A stretch of DNA of 64,000 nucleotides from an uncultured Stenotrophomonas sp. (lineage in GTDB: Bacteria > Pseudomonadota > Gammaproteobacteria > Xanthomonadales > Xanthomonadaceae). The notes below the pieces were generated by a model, which saw only the letters and a program-made list of their open reading frames with translations, searched no databases and was not told the origin of the DNA. The stretch lies in the NCBI RefSeq assembly GCF_945952405.1, contig NZ_CAMFIA010000001.1:372001-436000 (forward strand). Direction: 5' to 3'. The position numbers and the translations under genes were made by a program. The number at the start of each line of letters is the position of its first letter. The stretch's first letter is position 1. Of this stretch, positions 1-9,160 are shown piece after piece.

Positions 1-132
1 CAGCCCGGCCAGCCAGCGCACGCTGCGCGGCAGCCGGTCCTGGCGCTCCACGCGGGCGGCCAGCGCGAGCTGCTGCCCGCGAGCCGCGGCGACGCTGCCT
101 TCCCAGCGCCCGGGGTCGATCACCGTGTTCAT
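1..132 (-). CDS. nfi: Endonuclease V, N-terminal part (runs off window)
   Basis: Only the first 44 codons lie in the window; the gene continues leftward past base 1. ATG is at 132-130. The segment reading [16 protein letters not shown] followed by WLAGL resembles the start of E. coli Nfi (AQQIELASSVIREDRLD, then LIAG and the active-site DVGF, which would fall just outside). Family knowledge: Nfi cuts DNA at the second phosphodiester 3' of deoxyinosine and starts repair of deaminated adenine. The gene is divergent from gpmA, so the two share about 95 bp of promoter space. Identification rests on a short stretch, hence moderate confidence. Confidence 0.7.
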   Translation of the reverse strand, partial: MNTVIDPGRWEGSVAAARGQQLALAARVERQDRLPRSVRWLAGL

Positions 133-226
133 TGGCCACAGCATCGCATGCGCGGCGGCACGGCCCGGTGAGCGGCGCCCGGGGCTACAATGGCGGCCTG
201 CCTTTCCTCGCGTTGGAGACCCTGCA

Positions 227-976
227 GTGACCCGTAAACTCGTACTGTTGCGCCATGGCCAGAGCCAGTGGAACCTGGACAACCGCTTCACCGGCTGGGT
301 CGATGTCGACCTGACCGAGCAGGGGCGCCGGGAAGCGGCCACCGCCGGTCGGCTGATGCGCGAGGAAGGCCTGCAGTTCGATGTCGCCCACACCTCCGTG
401 CTCAAGCGCGCCATCCACACCCTGCAGGGCGCACTGGCCGAGCTGGGGCAGGACTGGCTGCCGGTGAGCAAGTCGTGGCGCCTCAACGAGCGCCACTACG
501 GTGGCCTGCAGGGCCTGGACAAGGCCGAGACTGCCGCCAAGCACGGCGAGGAGCAGGTCAAGGTGTGGCGCCGTTCGTACGACATCCCGCCGCCGCCGAT
601 GGAGCTGGAAGATCCGGGCCATCCGATCCATGACCGTCGCTACGCCGGGCTGGACCGCAACGCGCTGCCGGGTACCGAATCGCTGGCCACCACCCTGGAC
701 CGCGTGCTGCCGTACTGGCACGACGCCATCGCGCCGCAGCTGAAGGACGGCAAGACCGTGCTGGTCACCGCCCACGGCAACTCGCTGCGCGCGCTGTACA
801 AGTACCTCAACAACGTCTCGCGCGAGGAAATCCTCGAGCTGAACATCCCGACCGGCATCCCGCTGCTGTTCGAGTTGAACGACGACCTCACCGTGAAGTC
901 GTTCCGCTACCTGGGTGATCCGGAAGCGGCGCGCAAGGCGGCCGAAGCCGTGGCCAACCAGGGCAAAGCGCGGTAG
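227..976 (+). CDS. gpmA: 2,3-bisphosphoglycerate-dependent phosphoglycerate mutase
   Basis: Cytosolic glycolytic and gluconeogenic enzyme that interconverts 3- and 2-phosphoglycerate through a phosphohistidine. The [10 protein letters not shown] motif at residues 6-15 carries the catalytic His, and [10 protein letters not shown] near residue 185 carries the second. The 249-aa product has the usual dPGM length. I chose the GTG at 227 (reading [11 protein letters not shown]) because it sits behind a GGAG at 215-218 and starts right at the conserved first strand. An in-frame ATG at 125 would add 34 residues of non-conserved, Arg-rich sequence. The TAG stop is contributed by a SMAG repeat (GTAG at 973-976). 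Confidence 0.96.
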   Translation: MTRKLVLLRHGQSQWNLDNRFTGWVDVDLTEQGRREAATAGRLMREEGLQFDVAHTSVLKRAIHTLQGALAELGQDWLPVSKSWRLNERHYGGLQGLDKAETAAKHGEEQVKVWRRSYDIPPPPMELEDPGHPIHDRRYAGLDRNALPGTESLATTLDRVLPYWHDAIAPQLKDGKTVLVTAHGNSLRALYKYLNNVSREEILELNIPTGIPLLFELNDDLTVKSFRYLGDPEAARKAAEAVANQGKAR

Positions 977-997
977 ATACCCACCGTTGGTGGGTAT
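973..997 (+). repeat. SMAG palindrome overlapping the gpmA stop codon
   Basis: GTAG head at 973-976, then a perfect 9-bp stem ATACCCACC (977-985) with loop GTT and GGTGGGTAT (989-997). This is the layout of SMAG (Stenotrophomonas maltophilia GTAG) repeats, REP-like elements thought to be mobilised by RAYT (REP-associated tyrosine) transposases. The TAG of GTAG is the gpmA stop. Confidence 0.85.
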
Positions 998-1012
998 TCC
1001 TCTGCTGGGTGT

Positions 1013-1033
1013 GTGCGGACCAACGGTCTGCAC
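1013..1033. repeat. Second SMAG-type hairpin after gpmA
   Basis: Stem GTGCGGACC (1013-1021), loop AAC, GGTCTGCAC (1025-1033), with one mismatch. It lies 15 bp after the first SMAG and has the same size and loop style but no clear GTAG head. It may act with its neighbour as a 3'-end structure for gpmA mRNA. Confidence 0.55.
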
Positions 1034-1132
1034 CCACCCGGTTTCGACCATGAACGTTTCCCCTGTGACCTTTGGCGGTCCCGGTCGCGGGCCGGCCCGG
1101 CTACCCTGTGGAATTACCCGCAGGAGCGCCTC

Positions 1133-3226
1133 ATGAACTTCCGCAACCTGGCCCCGCTGGGCCTGACCCTTGCCATTGCCGCCTCGCTGGCCGCCTGTGG
1201 CAAGAATGAAACCGCGCCGGCTGCCAGTGCCGACGCCAAGCCGGCCTTCGATCTGTCGCAGATCAAGACGCCGCTGATCTCGCTCAACAGCGCCGATCTG
1301 GACCCGTCGATCTCGGCCTGTACCGACCTCAATGGCTTCGTCAACAGCAAGTGGCTGAAGGCCAACCCGGTGCCGGGCGACCAGACCACCTGGGGCAGCT
1401 TCGAGATCCTGCGCGAGCGCTCGCTGGAAGTGCAGCACGCACTGGTGCAGCAGGCCGCCGCCAGCCAGGCCAAGGCCGGCTCGGTGGAGGCCAAGATCGG
1501 TGACATCTGGAAGACCGGCAACGACGAAGCGAAGATCGAAGCCGCCGGCCTGGCACCGCTGCAGCCGCAGCTGGACAAGATCACCGCACTGAACGACACC
1601 GCCGCCATCACCCAGTACCTGCGCGACAGCCAGGCCGAGGGCAAGGGCGTGCTGTTCTCGCTGTTCGCCAACGCCGACTACAAGGATTCGGGCAACGTCA
1701 TCGCCTACGTCGGCCAGGGCGGCCTCGGCCTGCCGGAGAAGGGCTACTACTTCGACGATGCACAGGCCAAGATCCGCGACGCCTACGTGGCCTACATCGC
1801 GCAGGTGCTGACCCTGTCCGGCGTGGACGCCGCACAGGCCGCCGAACAGGCCAAGGCGGTGATGGCCTTCGAAACCCGCCTGGCCAAGGCCTCGATGTCG
1901 CGCATCGAAATGCGTGACCCGGCCAAGCGCTACAACCCGCTCAGCGCGGCCGACGCCGACAAGCTGACCCCGAACTTCAGCTGGACCGCGCTGTTCGACA
2001 CCCTGAAGGTGCCGGCCGCGCAGAAGTTCTCGCTGGCCCAGCCGGGCTTCTTCGGTGAAATGGACAAGATGCTGGCCGACGTGCCGGCCAGCACCTGGCA
2101 GGCCTACCTGCGCTTCCACACCATCGACGACGCCTCGCCGTACCTGAGCAGCCAGTTCGAGAAGGCCAACTTCGAGTTCTATGGCAGCACCCTGCGTGGC
2201 CAGAAGGAAATGCAGCCGCGCTGGAAGCGCGTGCTGGAGTCGGTCAACGGCGGCATGGGTGAAGCCCTGGGCCAGCTGTACGTCGACGCCGTGTTCCCGG
2301 CCGAGTCCAAGGTGGCCATGCAGCACCTGGTGGAAAACCTGTCGCAGGCCCTGAAGGCACGCCTGGAGCAGCTGCCGTGGATGGGCGAAGAAACCAGGAA
2401 GAAGGCGCTGGAGAAGTGGGCCAGCTTCACCCCGAAGATCGGCTACCCCGACAAGTGGCGTGACTGGGCGGGCCTGCAGACCAACGGCGACAGCTACCTG
2501 GGCAACATGCAGGCGGCACGTGCGTTCAACTACCGCTACATGCTGGACAAGATCGGCAAGCCGGTGGACAAGACCGAGTGGGGCATGACCCCGCAGACCG
2601 TCAATGCCTACTACAACGCCACCAAGAACGAGATCGTGTTCCCGGCGGCGATCCTGCAGGCACCGTTCTTCGACGCCAAGGCCGATCCGGCACTGAACTA
2701 CGGCGGCATCGGCGCGGTCATCGGCCACGAGATGATGCACGGCTACGATGACTCGGGCAGCCAGTTCGCCGCCAACGGCAACTTCGACAACTGGTGGACC
2801 GACGCCGACCGCAAGGCCTTCACCCAGCGTACCGACCAGCTGGTCGCGCAGTTCGACGGCTATGAATCGGTGCCGGGCGTGTTCGTGAAGGGCAAGCTGA
2901 CCCTGGGCGAGAACATCGGTGACCTGGGCGGCCTGACCGTGGCTTACGATGCGCTGCAGATGGCGCTGAAGGAAGACCCGAAGGCGAATGTCGAAGTCGA
3001 TGGCCACAGCCAGGACCAGCGCTTCTTCATGAACTGGGCCACCGTGTGGCGCCGCAACTTCACCGATGGTGAGCTGCGCGTCCGCCTGAACACCGACCCG
3101 CACGCGCCGGCCAACTTCCGTGCCAACGGTGCGCCGTCGAACATGCCGTCGTTCGCGGCGGCCTTCCAGTGCAAGGCCGGCGACGCGATGGTGCGTGCCG
3201 ACGACAAGCGCGTGGTGATCTGGTAA
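1133..3226 (+). CDS. M13-family zinc metallopeptidase, lipoprotein
   Basis: Neprilysin/PepO-type endopeptidase of 697 aa, predicted to be lipid-anchored in the envelope. The N-terminus (MNFRNLAPLGLTLAIAAS, then LAAC) is a lipoprotein signal with lipid Cys near residue 23. The zinc motif HEMMH is at residues 532-536 and the second motif ENIGD at 593-597 supplies the third ligand; both are intact, so the enzyme should be active. The family trims short peptides (typically under about 40 residues). ATG 1133 follows AGGAG at 1122-1126; a frame open to 1013 upstream lacks a signal sequence. A strong terminator follows at 3253-3278, so it is probably monocistronic. Confidence 0.93.
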   Translation: MNFRNLAPLGLTLAIAASLAACGKNETAPAASADAKPAFDLSQIKTPLISLNSADLDPSISACTDLNGFVNSKWLKANPVPGDQTTWGSFEILRERSLEVQHALVQQAAASQAKAGSVEAKIGDIWKTGNDEAKIEAAGLAPLQPQLDKITALNDTAAITQYLRDSQAEGKGVLFSLFANADYKDSGNVIAYVGQGGLGLPEKGYYFDDAQAKIRDAYVAYIAQVLTLSGVDAAQAAEQAKAVMAFETRLAKASMSRIEMRDPAKRYNPLSAADADKLTPNFSWTALFDTLKVPAAQKFSLAQPGFFGEMDKMLADVPASTWQAYLRFHTIDDASPYLSSQFEKANFEFYGSTLRGQKEMQPRWKRVLESVNGGMGEALGQLYVDAVFPAESKVAMQHLVENLSQALKARLEQLPWMGEETRKKALEKWASFTPKIGYPDKWRDWAGLQTNGDSYLGNMQAARAFNYRYMLDKIGKPVDKTEWGMTPQTVNAYYNATKNEIVFPAAILQAPFFDAKADPALNYGGIGAVIGHEMMHGYDDSGSQFAANGNFDNWWTDADRKAFTQRTDQLVAQFDGYESVPGVFVKGKLTLGENIGDLGGLTVAYDALQMALKEDPKANVEVDGHSQDQRFFMNWATVWRRNFTDGELRVRLNTDPHAPANFRANGAPSNMPSFAAAFQCKAGDAMVRADDKRVVIW

Positions 3227-3252
3227 TCGATCGCCGCTGATGCGTGATGCAG

Positions 3253-3278
3253 AAGGCCCGGCGAATGCCGGGCCTTTT
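3253..3278 (+). terminator. Rho-independent terminator of the M13 peptidase gene
   Basis: AAGGCCCGGC, 4-nt loop GAAT, GCCGGGCCTTTT: a perfect 10-bp stem ending in four T, 27 bp after the stop codon. Confidence 0.88.
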
Positions 3279-3334
3279 GCTTGGCGGGTTGGCGCTGGCG
3301 CCATCCGCCGAATGCAAACCGGTGATGCAAACCG

Positions 3335-3357
3335 GTAGGGTCGACCGTTGCTCGACC
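3335..3357 (+). repeat. SMAG-like palindrome
   Basis: GTAG at 3335-3338 followed by GGTCGA (3339-3344) pairing with TCGACC (3352-3357). A short direct repeat, GCAAACCGGTGAT followed by GCAAACCGGTAGG (from about 3313), precedes it. It lies between the convergent M13 peptidase and HD-GYP genes. Confidence 0.6.
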
Positions 3358-3368
3358 ATCAACCGGCG

Positions 3369-3989
3369 CTACATGGCCAGCGCCGGCTCCTGCGCCAGCA
3401 GGCGATGGAAGCGCTGCAGCACGTAAGGATCGACCAGCCCGCCAGACTGCTCGTCGATGATGCGCAGGGCCGCCTCGCGTTCCATCGCGGCGCGATAGGG
3501 ACGCACGCTGGTCATCGCGTCGTAGGCATCGGCAATGGTGACGATGCGTGCGCCCAGCGGAATGTCTTCGCCGTGCAGGCCATCGGGATAACCACTGCCG
3601 TCGAACGCTTCGTGATGGGCGCGGATCAAGCGTGCCACCGGTGCGGCATCGCTGCGGCCGGTAGCCAGGAAAATGTGCTCACCGCGTGCGGGATGCTCGC
3701 GCATGATTGCGCGATCCTGGTCGGTATGCCGACGCGGGCTGAGCAGCACATCGTCGGGGATGCCGATCTTGCCGATGTCGTGGAAGCGCGCGGCCAGGCC
3801 GATCTGCGCGCAGGCATCGTCGTCGAGGTCGCAGTGCGCGGCCAGGCGCTGCGCAAGCAGGCCGACGCGGTCGCAGTGGTAGCGGGTATAGGCATCGCGC
3901 ATCTGCAGCGACATCGAGAGGACATCGATCAGGCAGGCCTGCGCGTGCAGCAGGTCGGGGGCGGGTACGGCGTCTGGAAACATGGTCAT
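3369..3989 (-). CDS. HD-GYP domain protein (putative c-di-GMP phosphodiesterase)
   Basis: A 206-aa protein that is essentially a bare HD-GYP domain without a sensory partner. The HD motif is in ARFHDIGKIGIPDD. HHEAFDGSGYPDGL carries the GYP signature, and IADAYDAMTSVRPYR is the usual C-terminal motif. Family knowledge: these are metal-dependent phosphodiesterases that open c-di-GMP to pGpG or GMP; the metal ligands I can see are kept. I chose ATG 3989 (MTMFPDAV); the frame opens further upstream to 4037, overlapping the mfd stop, with an unrelated Pro-rich lead. It lies 44 bp downstream of mfd on the same strand, so readthrough from mfd is likely. Confidence 0.88.
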   Translation of the reverse strand: MTMFPDAVPAPDLLHAQACLIDVLSMSLQMRDAYTRYHCDRVGLLAQRLAAHCDLDDDACAQIGLAARFHDIGKIGIPDDVLLSPRRHTDQDRAIMREHPARGEHIFLATGRSDAAPVARLIRAHHEAFDGSGYPDGLHGEDIPLGARIVTIADAYDAMTSVRPYRAAMEREAALRIIDEQSGGLVDPYVLQRFHRLLAQEPALAM

Positions 3990-4033
3990 CCGCCCGCACC
4001 GGGTGGGGACCGGTGCGGGGTGTGCGGGGGCGA

Positions 4034-7000
4034 TCAACCCGGGGCGAGGGTGGTCAGAAGGGCGCGGGCCGCATTGAAGCGGTCTTCCGGCAACGGCAGA
4101 GGGTGCTTGATGCGCAGCTTGTCCGGTCCTTCCATGGCGTACAGGTTGGGTTGCTTCTGGATCAGCTGGATCACCGCCATCGGGTCGATGTTCGGCTTGG
4201 ACTCGAACGCGATGCGGCCACCGTTCTCGCCCAGGTCCAGCTTGCGGATCCCCAGCGTGTTGGCCTTCAGCTTCAGCTCGGCGATGGCGAACAGATGCTT
4301 GGCCGGATCCGGCAGCAGGCCGAAGCGATCGATCATCTCCACCTGCAGTTCGCGCAGCGCGTCGCTGTCGCGTGCGCTGGAAATGCGCTTGTACAGGGTC
4401 AGGCGGGTGTGCACGTCGGGCAGGTAGTCTTCCGGAATCAGCGCCGGCACATGCAGCTCGACTTCGGCGCCGCGGATTTCCTCGCCGGCGTCCAGGTCGG
4501 GCAACTTGCCCTGCTTGATGCTGCGTACCGCGCGCTCGAGCAGTTCGGTGTACAGGCTGAAGCCGACCTCGGCCATCTGCCCGCTCTGGTCTTCGCCCAG
4601 CAGTTCACCGGCACCGCGGATCTCCAGATCGTGGGTGGCCAGGGTGAAGCCGGCGCCCAGCTCGTCCATCGAGGCGATCGCCTCCAGGCGCTTTTCCGCA
4701 TCCGGCGTGATCGAGCGGCGGTCGGGGGCGACCAGGTAGGCGTAGGCACGGTGGTGCGAGCGGCCGACACGGCCACGCAGCTGGTGCAGCTGGGCCAGGC
4801 CGAAGCGGTCGGCGCGGTTGATGATGATGGTGTTGGCGTTGGGGATGTCGATGCCCGATTCGATGATCGTGGTCGACAGCAGCACGTTGAAGCGCTGCTT
4901 CTGGAAGTCCAGCATCACCTTTTCCAGCTCGCGTTCCGGCATCTGCCCGTGGGCGATGCCGATGCGTGCTTCGGGCACCAGCTCGGACAGCTCGCGCTGC
5001 ATGCGGCCGATGCTCTCCACGTCGTTGTGCAGGAAGTACAGCTGGCCACCGCGCGCGAGCTCGCGCTGGAAGGCTTCGCGCAGCAGGGCGTTGTCCCACT
5101 GGGTGATGAAGGTCTGCACCGCCAGCCGGTTCGGCGGCGGCGTGGCGATGATCGACAGGTCGCGCAGGCCGGCCATGGCCATGTTGAGCGTGCGCGGGAT
5201 CGGCGTGGCAGTCAGGGTCAGCAGGTGCACGTTGGCGCGCAGCGCCTTCAGTGCTTCCTTCTGACGCACGCCGAAGCGCTGCTCCTCGTCGACGATGACC
5301 ATGCCCAGATCCTTGAACTTCACGTCCGGCTGCAGCAGGCGGTGAGTACCGACGATGACGTCGATGGTGCCGGCGGCAACCTTCTCCAGTTCGGCCTTGA
5401 TCTCCTTGCTGGTCTTGAAGCGCGACAGCACCTCGACCTTCAGCGGGTAATCGGCGAAGCGGTCGCGGAAGTTGCGGTAGTGCTGCTCGGCCAGCAGCGT
5501 GGTCGGCACCAGCACCGCCACCTGCTTGCCGGCACTGGCCGCGGCGAAGGCGGCGCGCACGGCCACTTCCGTCTTGCCGAAGCCGACGTCGCCGCAGACC
5601 ACGCGGTCCATCGGCTGGCTGCTGGCCAGGTCGCGCAGGGTGGCGTCGATCGCGGCCAGCTGGTCGGGGGTTTCCTCGAACGGAAAACCGGCCGCGAACG
5701 GCTCGTACATCGCGCGGTCCACCTGCAGCGCCAGGCCGGCACGCGCCTGGCGGCGGGCCTGGATCTCCAGCAGCTCGGCGGCCACGTCGCGCACCTTCTC
5801 GGCCGCCTTGCGCTTGGCCTTGCTCCACTGCTCGCCACCCAGCGAATGCAGCGGCGCGGTTTCAGCCGAGGCACCGGAGTAGCGGCTGATCAGGTGCAGC
5901 TGGGCGACCGGGACATACAGTCGGTCGCCCTTGGCATATTCGATCTCGAGGAATTCGCCGGGCATGCCGCCGACATCCATCGCGATCAGCCCACGGTATC
6001 GGCCGACGCCGTGGTCCTCGTGCACGATCGGCGCGCCCTCGGTCAGTTCGCCGAGGTCGCGGATGATCGCTTCCGGCTCGCGACCGGCACGGCGCGTGCG
6101 GCGGGCGTTGCCGGCGCGCTCGGGGAACAGCTGGCGCTCGGTCAGCACCGCGATGCGCGGCTCATCCAGCGCGAAGCCATCCTCCAGCGGCGCCACCGCG
6201 ATGGCAAAGCGCACATCGCTGGCGAGGAAGGAGGGCAGGTCGGCTACCACCGGCGGCTTCAGCTCAGCCGCCTGCAGCACTTCCAGCAGGGCCTCGCGGC
6301 GGCCAGGCGAATCGGCGGCGATCAGCACCCGGCCCGGATAGTGGCCGAGGAAGGATTTCAGGGCATCGCCGGCCGGCGCTTCACGTGCGGCCACCGGCAA
6401 CGGCGGCAGCGGCTGGTCGCCCAGCGCGTGCGCATCGGCGATGCGTGCATGGTCGGCGGCCCACACCTCGATGCGCGCGGTATCGTTCAGGCGTTCGCGC
6501 AGCAGTTCCGGCGACAGGTACAGCGCCGACGGCGGCAGCAGCGGCCGTTCCACGTCATGGCGGCGCTGTTCGTAGCGTTCGCCGGTCTGCGTCCAGAACG
6601 CCTCGGCGGCTTCGCCGGCACCGGCACAGACCACCGGCAGGCTGCCGTTGGGCAGGTAATCGAACAGGGTCGCGGTGCGCTCGAAGAACAGTGGCAGGTA
6701 ATACTCGACGCCGGCCGGGGCCAGCCCGGACTTCAGGTCCTGGTACAGCGAACTGCGCCGGGTATCGACGTCGAAGCGCTCGCGCAGCGTGGCCAGCACG
6801 CGGGCGATGCTGGCCTCGTCCATCGGCACTTCGCGGCCCGGCAGCATGTGCACCGCCTCGACCTTGTCCAGCGAGCGCTGGCTTTCCGGGTCGAAGGCGC
6901 GGATCGAATCGATGTCCTCATCCAGCAGCTCAACCCGCAGCGGCTCGTCGGCGCCCATCGGGAACACGTCGAGCAGGCCGCCGCGCACGGCGAAATCACC

Positions 7001-7498
7001 CGGGTCCATCACCTGCGGCACGTTGCGGTAGCCGGCGCTTTCCAGGCGGCGCTTCTCGGCCTCCAGGTCCAGGCGCTGGCCGACCTTCAGGTCGAAGCTG
7101 CCACCGATCACGTAGCTGCGCGGGGCCAACTGCTGGAGCAGGGTCTGCACCGGCACGATCACCAGGCCGCGCTTCAGCGTGGGCAGGCGGTGCAGGGCGG
7201 ACAGGCGCTGCGAGATGATGTCCGGATGCGGGCTGAAGCGGTCGTAGGGCAGGGTCTCCCAGTCTGGGAAGGCGACCACCGGCAGGGCCGGGTCGCCGCC
7301 GAGCAGGGTCTGCAGGTCGGCTTCGAGCTGGTTGGCGCCGTGGTTGTCACGGGTGATCACCAGCAGCGGCGCATCCTGCGCGCGGGCGGCCTGGGCCAGA
7401 TACCAGGCCAGGGCGGTCGGCGATGCGGGGGCGCGCCACCAGGCGCGGAGCTGGCCGGCACGCGGCAGCGGCGGGGCGGGGTATGGAGTACGCGACAT
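4034..7498 (-). CDS. mfd: Transcription-repair coupling factor Mfd
   Basis: A 1154-aa protein (E. coli Mfd is 1148) that removes RNA polymerase stalled at DNA lesions and recruits UvrA. Visible order: a UvrB-like N-terminal module; an RNA-polymerase-interaction (CarD-like) region around VHEDHGVGRYRGL; RecG-like helicase motifs with Walker A GDVGFGKTEVA near residue 635 and DEEQ near 736; the RGRVGRSHHRAYAYL translocation region; and a C-terminal D7 domain. All key motifs are intact. The ATG at 7498 gives MSRTPYPAP. A SMAG separates it from the upstream GNAT gene, and the HD-GYP gene follows closely on the same strand. Confidence 0.97.
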   Translation of the reverse strand: MSRTPYPAPPLPRAGQLRAWWRAPASPTALAWYLAQAARAQDAPLLVITRDNHGANQLEADLQTLLGGDPALPVVAFPDWETLPYDRFSPHPDIISQRLSALHRLPTLKRGLVIVPVQTLLQQLAPRSYVIGGSFDLKVGQRLDLEAEKRRLESAGYRNVPQVMDPGDFAVRGGLLDVFPMGADEPLRVELLDEDIDSIRAFDPESQRSLDKVEAVHMLPGREVPMDEASIARVLATLRERFDVDTRRSSLYQDLKSGLAPAGVEYYLPLFFERTATLFDYLPNGSLPVVCAGAGEAAEAFWTQTGERYEQRRHDVERPLLPPSALYLSPELLRERLNDTARIEVWAADHARIADAHALGDQPLPPLPVAAREAPAGDALKSFLGHYPGRVLIAADSPGRREALLEVLQAAELKPPVVADLPSFLASDVRFAIAVAPLEDGFALDEPRIAVLTERQLFPERAGNARRTRRAGREPEAIIRDLGELTEGAPIVHEDHGVGRYRGLIAMDVGGMPGEFLEIEYAKGDRLYVPVAQLHLISRYSGASAETAPLHSLGGEQWSKAKRKAAEKVRDVAAELLEIQARRQARAGLALQVDRAMYEPFAAGFPFEETPDQLAAIDATLRDLASSQPMDRVVCGDVGFGKTEVAVRAAFAAASAGKQVAVLVPTTLLAEQHYRNFRDRFADYPLKVEVLSRFKTSKEIKAELEKVAAGTIDVIVGTHRLLQPDVKFKDLGMVIVDEEQRFGVRQKEALKALRANVHLLTLTATPIPRTLNMAMAGLRDLSIIATPPPNRLAVQTFITQWDNALLREAFQRELARGGQLYFLHNDVESIGRMQRELSELVPEARIGIAHGQMPERELEKVMLDFQKQRFNVLLSTTIIESGIDIPNANTIIINRADRFGLAQLHQLRGRVGRSHHRAYAYLVAPDRRSITPDAEKRLEAIASMDELGAGFTLATHDLEIRGAGELLGEDQSGQMAEVGFSLYTELLERAVRSIKQGKLPDLDAGEEIRGAEVELHVPALIPEDYLPDVHTRLTLYKRISSARDSDALRELQVEMIDRFGLLPDPAKHLFAIAELKLKANTLGIRKLDLGENGGRIAFESKPNIDPMAVIQLIQKQPNLYAMEGPDKLRIKHPLPLPEDRFNAARALLTTLAPG

Positions 7499-7586
7499 GG
7501 ACCGCGGATTTTAGCAGAAGCCCGATTGAAGCCCGGTGCACCGCGCCGGCCGGCGGCCGGCAGCCTGATGCGCCGTTGCGGTAGCG

Positions 7587-7612
7587 GAAGGCCGGCCAGT
7601 GGCCGGCGCTAC
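7587..7612 (-). repeat. SMAG palindrome between the GNAT gene and mfd
   Basis: Read on the minus strand: GTAG (7612-7609), then GCCGGCCAC/TGGCCGGC. It sits immediately after the stop of the GNAT gene and about 90 bp before mfd. Confidence 0.8.
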
Positions 7613-7614
7613 CT

Positions 7615-8160
7615 TCAGTTGTCCAGTTCCAGCACCATCCGCACCAGGCCTTCGGCGCCGGTGGGGTGCGGGACCGGCTTGAAGCCCAGCGAGGCGGCCA
7701 GCTGCTTCATCGGCTCGTTCTCGGCGGCGACATCGCCGTACAGGCGGTCCAGGTACTTGCCGCGGCCCCACTTCACCAGCTTGCGCATCAGCTGGCGGCC
7801 AAGGCCCTGGCCGATCAGGAAGCGGCTGATCAGGATCGCGTACTCGGCTTCACGGGTACCGGGGATGATCGAGGCGCGAGCGACCGCGCCGACCACGGCC
7901 TCGCCGGCGGGGAGGGATTCGGCCGCGACCAGGGTGATCTCGGTCTTCGGATTCGGATGGGTCAGGCGCTGGGTGGTTTCCGGCGAAAGCTCGGTCACCG
8001 CCTGCAGGAAACGATCACGGATTTCTTCCGGCCCGAACAGGCTGAACGCCGCTTGCAGCGGTGCGCCATCTTCCGGGCGGATGGGGCGGATCAGCAGCTC
8101 GTGGCCGCTGGGAGCCTTGAAGATCTCATGCCAGGGCGGCATGCGGTTGCGAGTGGCCAT
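7615..8160 (-). CDS. GNAT-family N-acetyltransferase
   Basis: A 181-aa single-domain GNAT protein. The acetyl-CoA pyrophosphate loop is visible as IGQGLGRQLM (Q/R-x-x-G-x-G/A type), preceded by EYAILIS (strand 4) and followed by ENEPMKQLAASLGFK (the motif-B Asn and C-terminal helix). It resembles the acetyltransferase domain found at the C-terminus of Pat-type protein acetyltransferases, here standalone, so a protein-lysine substrate is possible but not shown. It lies upstream of mfd on the same strand with a 116-bp gap containing a SMAG. Confidence 0.85.
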   Translation of the reverse strand: MATRNRMPPWHEIFKAPSGHELLIRPIRPEDGAPLQAAFSLFGPEEIRDRFLQAVTELSPETTQRLTHPNPKTEITLVAAESLPAGEAVVGAVARASIIPGTREAEYAILISRFLIGQGLGRQLMRKLVKWGRGKYLDRLYGDVAAENEPMKQLAASLGFKPVPHPTGAEGLVRMVLELDN

Positions 8161-8255
8161 ACCGGGTGATTCCTTGGTGGTCCATCGATTGTGGCATCAC
8201 CGGGGCTGCATTCCGTGAACGAAAGGCTCACGGCGATACAGCCTCGTGAAGGCCG

Positions 8256-9113
8256 CTATTCGGGGGCTTTCAGCCAATCCAGGCGGGTGCTGGCACCGGC
8301 TTCGCCCAGGTGCTGGCGCAGCGCCGGCAGGGCCGGGCCGACCACCCGGTCGAACTGCCAGGGTGGGTTGAGCAGCAGCATGCCGCTGCCGTTGAGGCGC
8401 AGCGGCGAGTCGTCCGGGCGTACCAGGAACTCGATCGTCATCGCCGATTTCACTGGCAGCGCGGTGGCCTTGCGCAGGAAATGCAGGATGGTGCGGCGCT
8501 GCTTGATCGGGAACCAGACCGCGCAGGTCGCCTGCGGCCAGCGCGCCAGGGTCTCGGCCAGCGCGGCCAGGACGTTCTGGTACTCGGCGTCCTGGGCCTC
8601 GTACGGTGGGTCGATCAGCACCAGGCCACGGCCGATCTTGCTGCCGTTGAACTTTGGCGGCAGCAGCGAGCGCAGCAGCGCATAACCATCGCCCGGATGC
8701 ACGCCTACGCGGCTGTCATGCGCGAACAAGGCCTTCAGCGTGGCCGTTTCGGCTTCCTGCAGCTCGCAGACGGCCATGCGGTCCTGCGCGCGCATCGCCT
8801 GCGCGCTCAGCAGCGGCGAGCCCGGGTAGGTGGTCATCGCGCCCACCGGGTTGTCGGCCTGCACTGCCTTCAGGTAGCGCTCGACCACCTCCGGCAGCTT
8901 GGGCTGGGCCATCAGCCGCATGATCCCGGATTCGGCCTCCAGGGTCTTGCGGCTCTCTTCGCTGGCCAGCAGGTAGCGGCCGGCACCGCCGTGGGTGTCG
9001 AGCACGAAGAACGGGCTGTCCTTGCGCTTGAAGCTGTCGATCAGGGCCAGCTGCACGATGTGCTTGAGCACATCGGCGTGGTTGCCGGCATGGAAGGCGT
9101 GGCGATAGTTCAT
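8256..9113 (-). CDS. rlmJ: 23S rRNA (adenine-2030-N6)-methyltransferase RlmJ
   Basis: A 285-aa SAM-dependent methyltransferase that modifies A2030 of 23S rRNA in E. coli. The N-terminus MNYRHAFHAGNHADVLKH is nearly diagnostic. LDTHGGAGRY forms part of the SAM site and IDPPYE is the catalytic DPPY motif for amino methylation. The start codon is 47 bp from creB on the other strand, so the two are divergent. The 95 bp between its stop and the GNAT gene contain nothing recognisable. Confidence 0.95.
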   Translation of the reverse strand: MNYRHAFHAGNHADVLKHIVQLALIDSFKRKDSPFFVLDTHGGAGRYLLASEESRKTLEAESGIMRLMAQPKLPEVVERYLKAVQADNPVGAMTTYPGSPLLSAQAMRAQDRMAVCELQEAETATLKALFAHDSRVGVHPGDGYALLRSLLPPKFNGSKIGRGLVLIDPPYEAQDAEYQNVLAALAETLARWPQATCAVWFPIKQRRTILHFLRKATALPVKSAMTIEFLVRPDDSPLRLNGSGMLLLNPPWQFDRVVGPALPALRQHLGEAGASTRLDWLKAPE

Positions 9114-9160
9114 GGGCGGCAGTGTACGGGGCGGCGGCCGCAGCGGCTATGCTGCGCGCC

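Noticed and set aside
185-3304. 1039-codon open frame on the minus strand opposite gpmA and the M13 peptidase
   Set aside because: It is the antisense of two well-supported genes; composition is Arg/Gln/His/Val-rich as expected from a GC-rich third-position shadow, with no domain.
4013-8218. 1401-codon open frame on the plus strand opposite mfd
   Set aside because: Mfd is unmistakable on the other strand; the frame is low-complexity shadow sequence.
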